DNA from: Fructilactobacillus fructivorans
Lineage (GTDB): Bacteria; Bacillota; Bacilli; Lactobacillales; Lactobacillaceae
Length of the DNA: 64,000 nt
Assembly: GCF_001434095.1 (NCBI RefSeq)
Contig: NZ_AZDS01000003.1
Span: 1-64,000, forward strand
Direction of reading: 5' to 3'
This document shows, in pieces, positions 37,266 through 47,958 of the stretch. The notes beneath the pieces are model-generated. The model was given only the letters and a program-made list of their open reading frames with translations, ran no database searches and was not told the DNA's origin. Made by a program: the position numbers and the translations under genes. The first letter of the stretch is position 1. Every line of letters begins with the position of its first letter.

Positions 37266-37580
37266 ATGAACGGAATGAATATGGGTAAGATGATGCAAAA
37301 GGCCAGAAAAATGCAACAAAAGATGCAGGCTGAACAGGCTGAAATTGAAAAAAGTGAATTTGTCGGTAAAGCACCTGAAGACATGGTAACCGTTACTTTT
37401 ACTGGTGATCGTAAGATGAAAGACATGAACGTTAAACCAGATGCCATTGATCCTGATGATCCTGACATGCTTTCTGACTTGGTGATCAGTGCCGTTAATG
37501 ATGCTTTAGGAAAAATTGAAAAGGATACCCAAGATAAAATGGGTCAGTACACTAAGGGAATGAATATTCCTGGCATGTAG
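37266..37580 (+). CDS. YbaB/EbfC nucleoid-associated protein
   Basis: 104 aa. The Met/Lys-rich coiled start ([23 protein letters not shown]) and [20 protein letters not shown] are typical of the YbaB/EbfC family, small dimers that bind DNA. The dnaX-ybaB-recR order is conserved across bacteria. AAAAGGAG precedes the ATG. Confidence 0.93.
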   Translation: MNGMNMGKMMQKARKMQQKMQAEQAEIEKSEFVGKAPEDMVTVTFTGDRKMKDMNVKPDAIDPDDPDMLSDLVISAVNDALGKIEKDTQDKMGQYTKGMNIPGM

Positions 37581-37597
37581 TAGAAGAAGGGATTTAA

Positions 37598-38197
37598 ATG
37601 CAATATCCAGAACCAATTGCTAAGCTGATTGATAGTTACATGCATCTACCAGGAATTGGTAGAAAAACGGCTACCCGATTGGCTTTCTATACGGTTGATA
37701 TGAATAAAACTGACGTGAAAAACTTTGCGGACGCTTTGACTTCAACTAAAAATGACTTACGTTTTTGTTCAATTTGCGGCAACATTACCGAGACTAATCC
37801 ATGTGAGATCTGTTCCGATCCGACCCGTGATCAAAGCAAGATCATGGTTGTGGAACAGTCTAAAGACGTTATGACCATGGAAAAGATGAAGGATTACAAC
37901 GGTCTTTATCATGTTTTACATGGGGTTCTCTCACCAATTGAGGGAAAGGGTCCCGAGGATATCAACATCAGCTCGCTTATCAAGCGCTTGCAGAAAAATG
38001 AAGAAGTTAAAGAAGTCATTATTGCCACCAATGCCACTCCAGAAGGAGAAGCTACGGCAATGTATTTAGCAAAGTTAATCAAACCAGCTGGAATTAAAGT
38101 TACCAGATTGTCTCATGGATTGTCTGTCGGAAGCGACATTGAGTATGCGGATGAGATGACACTTTCTAAGGCAGTTTCGGGACGAACTGAAATGTGA
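37598..38197 (+). CDS. recR: Recombination mediator RecR
   Basis: 199 aa. A helix-hairpin-helix ([15 protein letters not shown]), a C4 zinc finger ([16 protein letters not shown]) and a Toprim domain ([13 protein letters not shown], then [12 protein letters not shown]) in standard order. It loads RecA with RecO/RecF. AAGGGA ribosome site. Confidence 0.97.
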   Translation: MQYPEPIAKLIDSYMHLPGIGRKTATRLAFYTVDMNKTDVKNFADALTSTKNDLRFCSICGNITETNPCEICSDPTRDQSKIMVVEQSKDVMTMEKMKDYNGLYHVLHGVLSPIEGKGPEDINISSLIKRLQKNEEVKEVIIATNATPEGEATAMYLAKLIKPAGIKVTRLSHGLSVGSDIEYADEMTLSKAVSGRTEM

Positions 38198-38207
38198 GGA
38201 ATTAGCT

Positions 38208-38453
38208 ATGTTTTCTTTATTTAGATATAGTTCTATGAAACAAAATTATGATGACCAGTTGTTAGATACGATTAATTTTTTAAAAAATGATTGGGATCAG
38301 GCGGTCCAGACTGAACAAGCTGTTTCTGAGACAGATAATCACTTGTTTGCTCAGACGATGTTGACCAAACAAAAATACATGTTTATGTATCGTCAAGCAC
38401 GGAAACGTAACATTAAAAATGATCGAATTCAGCCATCAGTATACGAAAACTAA
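38208..38453 (+). CDS. YaaL family protein (DUF2508)
   Basis: 81 aa, no membrane segment. The sequence DDQLLDTINFLKNDWDQA and the tail region match the YaaL family found after recR in Firmicutes. Function unknown. GAGGAAT lies before the ATG. A terminator follows. Confidence 0.82.
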   Translation: MFSLFRYSSMKQNYDDQLLDTINFLKNDWDQAVQTEQAVSETDNHLFAQTMLTKQKYMFMYRQARKRNIKNDRIQPSVYEN

Positions 38454-38458
38454 ACGCA

Positions 38459-38486
38459 AGCCAGCTAAACACTAGCTGGCTTTTTA
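38459..38486 (+). terminator. dnaX-ybaB-recR-yaaL terminator
   Basis: AGCCAGCTA (38459-38467) pairs with TAGCTGGCT (38473-38481), then T-run. Confidence 0.88.
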
Positions 38487-38488
38487 AA

Positions 38489-38517
38489 TAGACATTAAAT
38501 ATAACTTAAAGTACAAT
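38489..38517 (+). promoter_or_regulatory. tmk operon promoter
   Basis: -35 TAGACA (38489-38494), 17-base spacer, -10 TACAAT (38512-38517). Confidence 0.65.
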
Positions 38518-38550
38518 GAAAATAGCAAAAATGCTGGGAATGAATCGAAT

Positions 38551-39201
38551 ATGACAGGACAATTTATTACATTTGAAGGTACTGATGGAGCCGGTAAGAC
38601 TACGGTTTTAAACCAGGTGGTTGATGAGATCAAGCCAGCCCTTGGTAAGCAATTGTTAACTACTCGAGAGCCAGGTGGTAATCCTGTATCAGAACAGATC
38701 CGAAAGGTTATTTTAAATAAAGATGAGACTGATATGGATGATCGATGTGAAGCACTTTTATTTGCGGCTGCCAGAAGGGAACATTTGGTAAAAACCATTT
38801 TACCAGCTTTAAAAAGCAACCAATTAGTGTTGTGTGATCGTTATCTTGATAGTTCAATTGCATATCAGGGTGGTGGTCGTGAGATTGGCGAAAAGGCCGT
38901 CTTGGACATGAATCAATTTGCTACTGAGGGACTCATGCCAGACACGACGATTTACTTTGATGTTCCCGTTGATGTTGGTTTGAAACGCATTGCCAACCAT
39001 CGAAGTGGTGAAGTTAACCGGCTTGACCTTCAGGAGCATGATTTTTACGTTAGGGTCCATGATGCCTATGATCGCATCGCTAAGCGGGATCCCAAGCGTG
39101 TTATCAAAATTGATGCTACCAAACCAATCGATGAAGTAGTAAATCAAGTACTTTCCGTATTATATAAACGAGCAGGAAATTATTTTAATAAGAACAAATA
39201 G
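38551..39201 (+). CDS. tmk: Thymidylate kinase
   Basis: 216 aa. P-loop FEGTDGAGKTT, the DRY-type motif CDRYLDSSIAYQGGGR and REPGG are all present. It phosphorylates dTMP to dTDP. It starts an operon tmk-darA-holB-yabA-rsmI with small gaps. Confidence 0.97.
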   Translation: MTGQFITFEGTDGAGKTTVLNQVVDEIKPALGKQLLTTREPGGNPVSEQIRKVILNKDETDMDDRCEALLFAAARREHLVKTILPALKSNQLVLCDRYLDSSIAYQGGGREIGEKAVLDMNQFATEGLMPDTTIYFDVPVDVGLKRIANHRSGEVNRLDLQEHDFYVRVHDAYDRIAKRDPKRVIKIDATKPIDEVVNQVLSVLYKRAGNYFNKNK

Positions 39202-39212
39202 GAGGATCAGCC

Positions 39213-39539
39213 ATGAAACTAATTATTGCAATTGTCCAGGATAAGGACGCAGCTAAACTACAATCTGAATTCATCAAACATAAGATTCAGGCCACCCAAT
39301 TATCTACTAAGGGTGGATTTTTAAAGGCTAAGAACGTTACCTATCTAATTGGTGCTCAAGATGACAAAGTTGACGAGATTCTAGATATCATTAAGTCAAC
39401 TTGTGAAACCAGAAAGCAGTATATGACACCACCCGTTAGTTTAGCTGGTAGCATTAGCGAAACTTCTTACCCAGTTGAAGTTCAAGTTGGGGGAGCTACG
39501 GTGATGATTTTACCAATGGAATCACTAAACCGTTTCTAA
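39213..39539 (+). CDS. darA: Cyclic di-AMP receptor DarA (PII-like)
   Basis: 108 aa PII-like protein. KLIIAIVQDKDAAKL, the T-loop region STKGGFLKAKNVTYLIG and VQVGGATVMILPMESLNRF are characteristic of DarA/PstA, which binds c-di-AMP as a trimer. The output is not established. AGGAGG precedes the ATG. tmk-darA-holB is the usual order. Confidence 0.92.
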   Translation: MKLIIAIVQDKDAAKLQSEFIKHKIQATQLSTKGGFLKAKNVTYLIGAQDDKVDEILDIIKSTCETRKQYMTPPVSLAGSISETSYPVEVQVGGATVMILPMESLNRF

Positions 39540-39547
39540 TTAATATA

Positions 39548-40573
39548 ATGGTAGAAGAAAATCCTGCGCAAAGCGTAATTAATGAAGCAAAACGAAAGCA
39601 GCCATCACTAACCAAACACTTTATGGGAGTGGTGACAGCTAATGATCTTAGTCATTCTTACCTTTTTTCAGGAGTAGACGGTCTTGGAAAGCTAGCGGTT
39701 GCTAAAACCATTGCAATGCGTTTATTTTGTAAAAATGTTCGAGATGGAATGCCTTGTGGTGTTTGCAATGAATGTATTCGAATTGCTAAGGATGAGCATC
39801 CTGACGTTGTGATGGTAAAACCTGATGGACGGAGTATCAAAGTTGATTCAATTCGCTATTTAAAGCGTGAGTTTTCTAAGAGTGCCGTTGAAGGGAATCA
39901 AAAGGTTTTTATTATTGATGATGCTGATACTATGACCACCAGTGCTGCTAATAGCTTGTTGAAGTTTATCGAAGAGCCGAACGGACAAGTTAATTCTTTT
40001 TTACTTACCGACGATTATCGAAAAATTTTACCGACGATTATTTCAAGGACACAGTTGATAGAATTTCCTAAGATTAACGAAGATGATCTGATTAAATACG
40101 TAACTAAAAAAGGGTTGTCTAAAACATCTAGCCAGTTAATCTTAGAACTAACTGGTGATTTAGCGTCACTTGACAAGATGCTTGAAGATGGTTGGTTTAA
40201 CAAGATGAAAGCAACCGTTGAACGGTGGTTTAATGAGTTAGTTGAGGACGATTATCGTGCTTTTACGAATGTTCAAACCAATTTTATGCCACTTGTCACG
40301 GGACGTTTTGAGCAACAAATGACCTTAAAGATGATTTATCAGATTTTTAAGGATGTTTTTGATGTAAAATTTAAAGATTCTCGACCTGATAGTTTAGGAT
40401 TTGGCGATCAGTATACTGCTTTGAAGAAAATGGCACTCAAATTGTCCGATGAACAATTGATTACGATCATTACATCAATTTTAGGTAGTACCCGAAAACA
40501 AGATATAAATGTTAGTTTCCAGAACATTTTGGAAGTTATTACCCTAAATTGTCTAGCAGTCATTGAAGGTTAG
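39548..40573 (+). CDS. holB: DNA polymerase III delta' subunit
   Basis: 341 aa clamp-loader stator. A P-loop-like SGVDGLGKLAVA, a zinc module (CKNVRDGMPCGVCNEC) and SRTQ sensor region resemble DnaX but the ATPase motif is degenerate, as in delta'. The ATG at 39548 has no clear Shine-Dalgarno (TAATTAATATA upstream); translation may be coupled to darA, whose stop is eight bases before. Confidence 0.92.
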   Translation: MVEENPAQSVINEAKRKQPSLTKHFMGVVTANDLSHSYLFSGVDGLGKLAVAKTIAMRLFCKNVRDGMPCGVCNECIRIAKDEHPDVVMVKPDGRSIKVDSIRYLKREFSKSAVEGNQKVFIIDDADTMTTSAANSLLKFIEEPNGQVNSFLLTDDYRKILPTIISRTQLIEFPKINEDDLIKYVTKKGLSKTSSQLILELTGDLASLDKMLEDGWFNKMKATVERWFNELVEDDYRAFTNVQTNFMPLVTGRFEQQMTLKMIYQIFKDVFDVKFKDSRPDSLGFGDQYTALKKMALKLSDEQLITIITSILGSTRKQDINVSFQNILEVITLNCLAVIEG

Positions 40574-40586
40574 GAGTAAAAGTCGA

Positions 40587-40913
40587 TTGAAAGAATCAGA
40601 TGTTAACGAGGAATTTAATAATTTAAAGTCGCAATCAGAATTAATGAGTGAGAGAATTGGCGACCTTCGTGATGAAGTGGATAAAGTCATTGAGGAGAAT
40701 TCAGAACTGAAAATTGAAAATGAACATCTTCGGGAATTAATTGCTGGAAAAGACGGCAAAAATAAAAAGAAACAACAACTTTCAATGTCGAAGAAGAATT
40801 TAGAGAAATTGTACAATGAAGGGTTTCATGTTTGTACCCAGTTTTATGGCAAACGACGTGATAGTAACAGTAGTTGTATGTTTTGTACCGATATTATATA
40901 CGGAGAAAGGTAA
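40587..40913 (+). CDS. yabA: Replication initiation control protein YabA
   Basis: 108 aa from TTG 40587. A leucine-zipper-like helix (about 10-60) precedes a C-terminal zinc site with GFHVC and CMFC. YabA binds DnaA and DnaN to limit initiation. TTG was chosen because AGGAG lies ten bases upstream; an earlier TTG at 40563 lies inside holB without a site. rsmI follows five bases after the stop. Confidence 0.9.
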   Translation: MKESDVNEEFNNLKSQSELMSERIGDLRDEVDKVIEENSELKIENEHLRELIAGKDGKNKKKQQLSMSKKNLEKLYNEGFHVCTQFYGKRRDSNSSCMFCTDIIYGER

Positions 40914-40918
40914 TTCAA

Positions 40919-41800
40919 GTGGATTTATCAGTTCAAAAGAGTTTTGCAAATCATAATACTGGCAGCTTGTATCTGGTCCCCACCCCAATTGGGAATCTTG
41001 ATGATATGACAATTAGATCGATTAATATTTTAAAAGATGTGGATTTAATTGCTGCCGAAGATACCCGAAACACGCAGAAGCTGTTAAATCATTTTGACAT
41101 TACGACCAAGCAAATTAGTTTTCATGAACACAATACAGAACAGCGTGCACCGGAATTAATTGAAAAACTAAGAGCAGGCACCTCAATTGCACAGGTTAGC
41201 GATGCGGGGATGCCCTCAATTAGCGACCCCGGACGTGAGTTAGTTCAACAATGTGTTGAAAATGACATTCCCGTGATAAGCGTTCCTGGTCCCAATGCTG
41301 GGCTTACTAGTTTAATTGCTTCCGGGCTTAAACCACAGCCCTTTTTGTTTTATGGATTTTTAAAACGAAAGCCAAAGGAACAAGTGGATGAGTTGGAAAT
41401 TTTGGCGCAAGCATATCCGACCTTGATTTTTTATGAAGCACCACACCGATTGAAAAAGACGTTAATAAACATGCAGAAAGTGTTTGGCAACCGACAAGCA
41501 ACTTTAGCAAGAGAACTTACCAAAAAATTCGAAGAATACGTGCGTGGTGGAATTGATGATTTGGTAGACTGGTCTAAGGAGAATGAAATTCGGGGTGAAT
41601 TTGTGATTCTGGTCGCTGGGAATCCCAATGGTTTTAAAATCATGAAGCCAAATGAAAATAAGGCTCAATTATCGGTTGAAGAACAGATTGACCAATTGAT
41701 TAGTAATGGTGATAAGCCCAATGCTGCAATTAAGAAAGTAGCTAAGCAAAATGGGTTAGTACGCCAGGATGTCTATAATCAATACCATCACTTAGAATAA
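40919..41800 (+). CDS. rsmI: 16S rRNA (cytidine1402-2'-O)-methyltransferase RsmI
   Basis: 293 aa tetrapyrrole-methylase fold. LYLVPTPIGNLDDMTIR, AAEDTRNTQKLL, DAGMPSISDPG and PGPNAGLTSLIASGL are diagnostic. The GTG at 40919 has GAGAAAGG seven bases upstream; the longer frame overlaps yabA. Confidence 0.96.
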   Translation: MDLSVQKSFANHNTGSLYLVPTPIGNLDDMTIRSINILKDVDLIAAEDTRNTQKLLNHFDITTKQISFHEHNTEQRAPELIEKLRAGTSIAQVSDAGMPSISDPGRELVQQCVENDIPVISVPGPNAGLTSLIASGLKPQPFLFYGFLKRKPKEQVDELEILAQAYPTLIFYEAPHRLKKTLINMQKVFGNRQATLARELTKKFEEYVRGGIDDLVDWSKENEIRGEFVILVAGNPNGFKIMKPNENKAQLSVEEQIDQLISNGDKPNAAIKKVAKQNGLVRQDVYNQYHHLE

Positions 41801-41811
41801 GAGGAAATAAA

Positions 41812-42579
41812 ATGACTGGAGATATTTTTTCTGAAAATCATGAAGTTGAATACTATGAGACTAACCTTTTAGGTAACATGACTTTATCCATGCTAACTGA
41901 TGTGATTATCATGATTTCACAAGATCAAGCCACTGCACTTGGAGTAGGGACTCAGTATGTCATTGAACATGGGGTTACATGGGTGGTAGCTCAAACCGAT
42001 ATGGATATTACCCGTTTACCAAGGGTTCATGAGAAGGTTCAAGTGCAAACGAGGGGATCATCATATACAAAGTACTTTGCATATCGTGAGTTCTGGGTAA
42101 GAGATATGGATGGAAATGAATTAGTTCATGTTGGTAGCCTATGGGTCATGATGGATATTCAATCCAGAAAAATGGTGAAGTTGGATGAATCCATGGTCAT
42201 CCCTTATCACTGTGATCGAGTTAGAAGAATTCAACGGTTAAACAAGATTCCGAAGATTCATGATGAACATGATATTATGCAAACCGAGTACCACGTTCGT
42301 TTTACTGATATTGATTGGAATTCTCATGTTAATAATGCTAAATATATAGGATGGATGGTAGACGTCTTGCCTTATGATTTTCTAGCTTCTCATGTGCCAA
42401 CGGAAGTAAGCATCAAATATGAAGACGAAGTTACGTACGGAGATCCCGTGTTAAGTCGAGGTAAGTTCATCAATACCGATAATCAAATTCAAACTGTTCA
42501 TGATATTTCAGTTAATGGAAGTACTAAATCGATTGCTGAAGTGAAATGGAAAAAGTTGGATAAAAAAGGAAGCAAATAA
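41812..42579 (+). CDS. Acyl-ACP thioesterase
   Basis: 255 aa double hotdog fold. HGVTWVVAQTDMDITRLPR and FTDIDWNSHVNNAKYIGWMVD match bacterial FatA-type thioesterases, which release fatty acids from acyl-ACP; the DxNxHVNN motif carries the catalytic residues. It is inserted between rsmI and tsaB, as in other lactobacilli. AGAGGAAA ribosome site. Confidence 0.9.
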   Translation: MTGDIFSENHEVEYYETNLLGNMTLSMLTDVIIMISQDQATALGVGTQYVIEHGVTWVVAQTDMDITRLPRVHEKVQVQTRGSSYTKYFAYREFWVRDMDGNELVHVGSLWVMMDIQSRKMVKLDESMVIPYHCDRVRRIQRLNKIPKIHDEHDIMQTEYHVRFTDIDWNSHVNNAKYIGWMVDVLPYDFLASHVPTEVSIKYEDEVTYGDPVLSRGKFINTDNQIQTVHDISVNGSTKSIAEVKWKKLDKKGSK

Positions 42580-42580
42580 C

Positions 42581-43306
42581 ATGCATGTTTTAGCAATTGA
42601 TACCTCTAATCAACCACTAACAGTGGCTGTTCTTGATGATGAGCGGGTCTTGGCAACGACTACCATGACTACGCATCGAAAGCATGCGGAGTATTTAATG
42701 CCCATTGTTGAAAAACTGGTCAAGTATGCCAAATTAACTCCCCAGGATTTAGATCGAGTTGTCATAAGTAACGGACCAGGGTCTTACACCGGAATTAGGA
42801 TTGCTACTACGGTCGGAAAGGTGTTAGCAGATACGTTAAACATCGATTTAGTTGGTATTTCAAGTTTAATGGCACTTGTCCTAAACGTTCAAAAGGAACA
42901 TCAGCTGGTGGTTCCGCTTTTTGATGGTAGAAATAATAATTTGTTTACAGGATTGTATCGGACTTCTCAAAACGGTCCCGAGGTTGTGATTGAAGATCAA
43001 CACATCAATTTTGATAAGTGGTTACAGAAGCTTGACGAATTTAATGAACCAATCATCTTCGCTGGAAGTGATGTTGATCATTTTGTAGATCGTTTGAAAT
43101 CACATTTTGGAACGAATTTTAAGAGTTTAACCGGAATTGATAATTTACCACAAGCTGCCAAGATCGGGGTTTATGGAGAAAAGCAGGACCCGGTTTCCAA
43201 CATTAATAATTTTAATCCTAATTATCTTCGTTTAACTAAAGCACAAGCCGACTGGCAAAAGTTGAACCCTGGGAGGGAAAACGAGTCCTATGTTGAGAAA
43301 AATTGA
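42581..43306 (+). CDS. tsaB: tRNA threonylcarbamoyladenosine protein TsaB
   Basis: 241 aa. LAIDTSNQPLTVAVL at the start and ISNGPGSYTGIRIATTVGK are the TsaB signatures. It partners TsaD (43905) in making t6A37 on ANN-decoding tRNAs. It overlaps rimI by 17 bases. Confidence 0.95.
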   Translation: MHVLAIDTSNQPLTVAVLDDERVLATTTMTTHRKHAEYLMPIVEKLVKYAKLTPQDLDRVVISNGPGSYTGIRIATTVGKVLADTLNIDLVGISSLMALVLNVQKEHQLVVPLFDGRNNNLFTGLYRTSQNGPEVVIEDQHINFDKWLQKLDEFNEPIIFAGSDVDHFVDRLKSHFGTNFKSLTGIDNLPQAAKIGVYGEKQDPVSNINNFNPNYLRLTKAQADWQKLNPGRENESYVEKN

Positions 43307-43886
43307 ATCATGGTTAAAAAAGAATTTGAAGAAAAAAGAAGAAGCCAAAATTCAGCGGGGACTTCAGATTCAAAATCACATTGTGGATATTAACGGAACT
43401 GATTACTATTTTGGAAAGGGCTCTATTACTGACATCCCTGATATTGTGAACGTTGAAGAAGAAGTTTATGATAAAAAGGCTGCTTGGGATCGAGAACGTT
43501 TTTTAAATGATTTAAAAAAACATAAAAATAGTTTATACATGGTGATTCGTAAAGCGGATGAATTGATTGCGTTTGTTGGATGTTACATTTCACGTGATAG
43601 TAAAAACTGTCACGTTGAAAACATCGCCGTGTTACCAAAGTTTCAGAATCGTGGTCTTGGCTATTTCTTATTAACGATGGTAATTAGAAGAGCACGATTA
43701 ATGAAATTACGGAGTGTCTCAGTTGAGACTCGCCTAAGTAATATTAAGGCGCAAGATTTAAATCGTGATCTTGGGTTTATTCAAGTTGGAATTGATCCGG
43801 ATTACTATAACGATGGTGAAGATGCCGTAGTAATGAAATTAGATCTATCTAAGCAAAAAGTAGCCCCAAATAATTTTGGAAGATAG
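43290..43886 (+). CDS. rimI: GNAT acetyltransferase RimI
   Basis: 198 aa. The acetyl-CoA motif NRGLGYFLLTMVIRRA and ETRLSNIKAQDLNRDLGF match RimI, which acetylates S18 in the family. A lysine-rich N-terminal extension of about 40 residues is longer than in enteric RimI. It lies between tsaB and tsaD as usual. Confidence 0.88.
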   Translation: MLRKIESWLKKNLKKKEEAKIQRGLQIQNHIVDINGTDYYFGKGSITDIPDIVNVEEEVYDKKAAWDRERFLNDLKKHKNSLYMVIRKADELIAFVGCYISRDSKNCHVENIAVLPKFQNRGLGYFLLTMVIRRARLMKLRSVSVETRLSNIKAQDLNRDLGFIQVGIDPDYYNDGEDAVVMKLDLSKQKVAPNNFGR

Positions 43887-43904
43887 TTAGAAACGGTGAG
43901 TGAG

Positions 43905-44933
43905 ATGCAAGAAAACAGTATGATTTTGTCATTTGAAAGTAGTTGTGATGAAACAAGTGTGGCCGTCATAAAAAACGGGAATAAAATTTTATCCAATGTT
44001 GTTGCAACTCAAATTAAGAGTCATCAAAGATTTGGCGGAGTTGTTCCCGAGGTGGCTAGTCGACATCATATTGAAGAAATTACCATTTGTATCAATGATG
44101 CTTTACAGCGAGCTAACGTTACATACGATGATTTAACCACAGTCGCTGTGACTTATGGTCCTGGGCTTGTTGGTGCTCTTTTGATCGGAGTGACAGCTGC
44201 TAAGGTGGTTGCCTGGGCACATAATCTGCCACTAATTCCGATTAATCACATTGCGGGGCATATTTACGCAACTAACTTTGTTAAACCAATTACTTTTCCA
44301 GCCATGGCACTCGTTGTTTCTGGTGGTCATACCGAGCTAGTTTGGATGCCCAAGGAAGGTAAGTTCGAAATCATTGGTGAAACAAGGGATGATGCTGCTG
44401 GTGAAGCATTTGATAAAATTGGACGAGTACTAGGAATTAATTATCCAGCTGGCCCTACCGTCGATGCTATGGCACAAAAGGGTAAGGATACATTTGCCTT
44501 TCCACGTGCTATGGAAGCAGATGATAATTATGATTTTAGTTTCAGCGGATTAAAAAGTGCTTTTATTAATACGGTTCATCATGCCGATCAGATTGGAAAG
44601 ACTCTAAATAAGAACGATTTAGCAGCCAGTTTTGAAGCCGCTGTGGTGGATGTCTTGGCAGAAAAATCACAAAGTGCACTTGAAAAATATCCTGTCAAAG
44701 AGTTCATTTTAGCTGGTGGAGTAGCAGCCAATCAGGGGATTAGAGAACGACTGGCTTCAGTTGCAAGTAAGGAAAATGTCGAATTTGTTAAAGCGCCATT
44801 AAAGTTATGTGGTGATAATGCTGCTATGATAGGTGCTGCTGCGGCGGCAATGCAGCACCATCAGGAAGCTGGCAAAGCTTCGTTAAATGCTGATCCCGGA
44901 TTAGAGTTTGAATGGGCTCCAAATGAGAATTAA
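43905..44933 (+). CDS. tsaD: tRNA threonylcarbamoyltransferase TsaD
   Basis: 342 aa from ATG 43905 (345 aa if GTG 43896). [15 protein letters not shown], the metal motif NHIAGHIYA and SGGHTEL, and [15 protein letters not shown] are present. It transfers threonylcarbamoyl to A37 with TsaB and TsaE. Homologues start at [15 protein letters not shown], which favours the ATG; the ribosome site is weak for either. Confidence 0.97.
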   Translation: MQENSMILSFESSCDETSVAVIKNGNKILSNVVATQIKSHQRFGGVVPEVASRHHIEEITICINDALQRANVTYDDLTTVAVTYGPGLVGALLIGVTAAKVVAWAHNLPLIPINHIAGHIYATNFVKPITFPAMALVVSGGHTELVWMPKEGKFEIIGETRDDAAGEAFDKIGRVLGINYPAGPTVDAMAQKGKDTFAFPRAMEADDNYDFSFSGLKSAFINTVHHADQIGKTLNKNDLAASFEAAVVDVLAEKSQSALEKYPVKEFILAGGVAANQGIRERLASVASKENVEFVKAPLKLCGDNAAMIGAAAAAMQHHQEAGKASLNADPGLEFEWAPNEN

Positions 44934-45008
44934 ATCGTTAATAACAAATTAAAAAATTAATTTGTCCTACGTTGTCGGGCTTTTCAGACGCTTTCATTTT
45001 TATATTAT

Positions 45009-45036
45009 TTCACAAACAATTTCTTTATGGTAGAAT
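45009..45036 (+). promoter_or_regulatory. rex promoter
   Basis: -35 TTCACA (45009-45014), 16-base spacer, extended -10 TGGTAGAAT ending at 45036. TTTCACAA at 45008-45015 matches one half of a Rex operator (TTGTGAA-N4-TTCACAA). Confidence 0.6.
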
Positions 45037-45084
45037 TGGTCTTGTGATTTATTAATCTCGACAATAATAATAGGAGATTTAGAA

Positions 45085-45720
45085 ATGGCTGAGACAAAAA
45101 TTCCGCGAGCAACCGCAAAACGATTGCCGCTTTACTACCGTTATTTAAATATTTTACATGACGGTGGTAAGAAACGAATATCATCAAATGAATTAGCCGA
45201 CGCGATTCAGGTGGATTCTGCCACCATTCGTCGTGACTTTTCATATTTTGGTGCCCTTGGTAAACGGGGTTACGGATATGACGTAGATAGTTTACTAGAG
45301 TTCTTTAAGAAGATCCTGAACCAAGACCAACTCACCAATGTGGCTTTAATCGGTGTTGGTAATTTGGGACACGCTCTTTTGAATTTTAACTTTCATATGG
45401 ATAGTAATATTCGGATCTCCGCTGCTTTTGATGTTAACCCTAAAAACGTTAATACCATTCAGGGTGGAGTTCCCATTTATCCAATGGATCAGTTGGTTAA
45501 ACAACTGAAAGATCAACAAATCAGTGTTGTGATTCTTACGGTACCTGGTAAAGTTGCTCAGCAGGTTGCAGATCAAGTGGCTAAGGCTGGGGTTAAAGGA
45601 ATCTTAAACTTTACTTCGGTTCGACTATCGGTTCCAAAAGAAATCAGAGTTCATAATGTTGATTTAACCAATGAACTACAAACATTGATTTATTTTATTG
45701 ATCATTATGATAAAGATTAA
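45085..45720 (+). CDS. rex: Redox-sensing transcriptional repressor Rex
   Basis: 211 aa. The N-terminal winged helix ([29 protein letters not shown]) and Rossmann NADH site [12 protein letters not shown] are diagnostic. It senses the NADH/NAD ratio and represses fermentation genes. Single gene between two terminated units. Confidence 0.97.
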   Translation: MAETKIPRATAKRLPLYYRYLNILHDGGKKRISSNELADAIQVDSATIRRDFSYFGALGKRGYGYDVDSLLEFFKKILNQDQLTNVALIGVGNLGHALLNFNFHMDSNIRISAAFDVNPKNVNTIQGGVPIYPMDQLVKQLKDQQISVVILTVPGKVAQQVADQVAKAGVKGILNFTSVRLSVPKEIRVHNVDLTNELQTLIYFIDHYDKD

Positions 45721-45746
45721 GCATCCAAAATTGGATGCTTTTTTGT
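45719..45746 (+). terminator. rex terminator
   Basis: AAGCATCCAA (45719-45728), AA, TTGGATGCTT (45731-45740), then T-run. The stem includes the last bases of the stop codon. Confidence 0.88.
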
Positions 45747-45764
45747 TTTTACTGGGCAAAGTTC

Positions 45765-45793
45765 TTGCAATAATTTGAAAAAAATAATATATT
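45765..45793 (+). promoter_or_regulatory. groESL promoter
   Basis: -35 TTGCAA (45765-45770), 17-base spacer, -10 TATATT (45788-45793). Confidence 0.75.
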
Positions 45794-45804
45794 AAGAATG
45801 TAAG

Positions 45805-45831
45805 TTAGCACTTGATAAGTGTAAGTGCTAA
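45805..45831. promoter_or_regulatory. CIRCE element (HrcA operator)
   Basis: TTAGCACTT, nine bases, AAGTGCTAA: the CIRCE inverted repeat with one symmetric change from TTAGCACTC/GAGTGCTAA. It sits at the transcription start of groESL, as in other Firmicutes. Confidence 0.93.
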
Positions 45832-45864
45832 AATTTAATAAAGATATTCATTGGAGGGATTAAC

Positions 45865-46149
45865 GTGTTAGAACCATTAGGAGATCGCGTAATTGTCGAA
45901 GTGCAAGAACCAGAAGAAAAAAATGTCGGTGGAATTGTTTTAGCAAACAATGCTAAAGAAAAACCACAGATGGGTAAAGTTGTCGCTGTTGGCGCAGGTC
46001 GAGTTCTTGATAACGGACAAAAAGTTGCCCCTTCTGTTAAAGAAGACGACATGGTAATGTTTGATAAATATGCAGGTACAAAGGTTGAATACGATGGTAC
46101 TCCATACCTTGTAATGCATGAAAAAGATTTACTTGCAATCGTTAAATAA
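45865..46149 (+). CDS. groES: Co-chaperonin GroES
   Basis: 94 aa. [12 protein letters not shown], the mobile loop [18 protein letters not shown] and ILA/LAIVK end are standard. GTG start after GGAGGG. Caps the GroEL ring. Confidence 0.98.
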   Translation: MLEPLGDRVIVEVQEPEEKNVGGIVLANNAKEKPQMGKVVAVGAGRVLDNGQKVAPSVKEDDMVMFDKYAGTKVEYDGTPYLVMHEKDLLAIVK

Positions 46150-46166
46150 TTAAAAAAATAAATTAA

Positions 46167-47807
<1,641 letters not shown>

Positions 47808-47820
47808 TCAAAGTTTGATT

Positions 47821-47850
47821 AAAAAAAGAGTCCATACGGACTCTTTTTTT
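47821..47850 (+). terminator. groESL terminator
   Basis: AAAAAAGAGTCC, loop ATAC, GGACTCTTTTTTT. Confidence 0.9.
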
Positions 47851-47958
47851 ATTCTCAATTATGATGAATTATCTAGGTTAATGTAGTACAATTGCATTTG
47901 ACTTTAAAATTAAGGATTTATTAAGTTAAATATGACATATTAAAGGAGTATGGATTAA

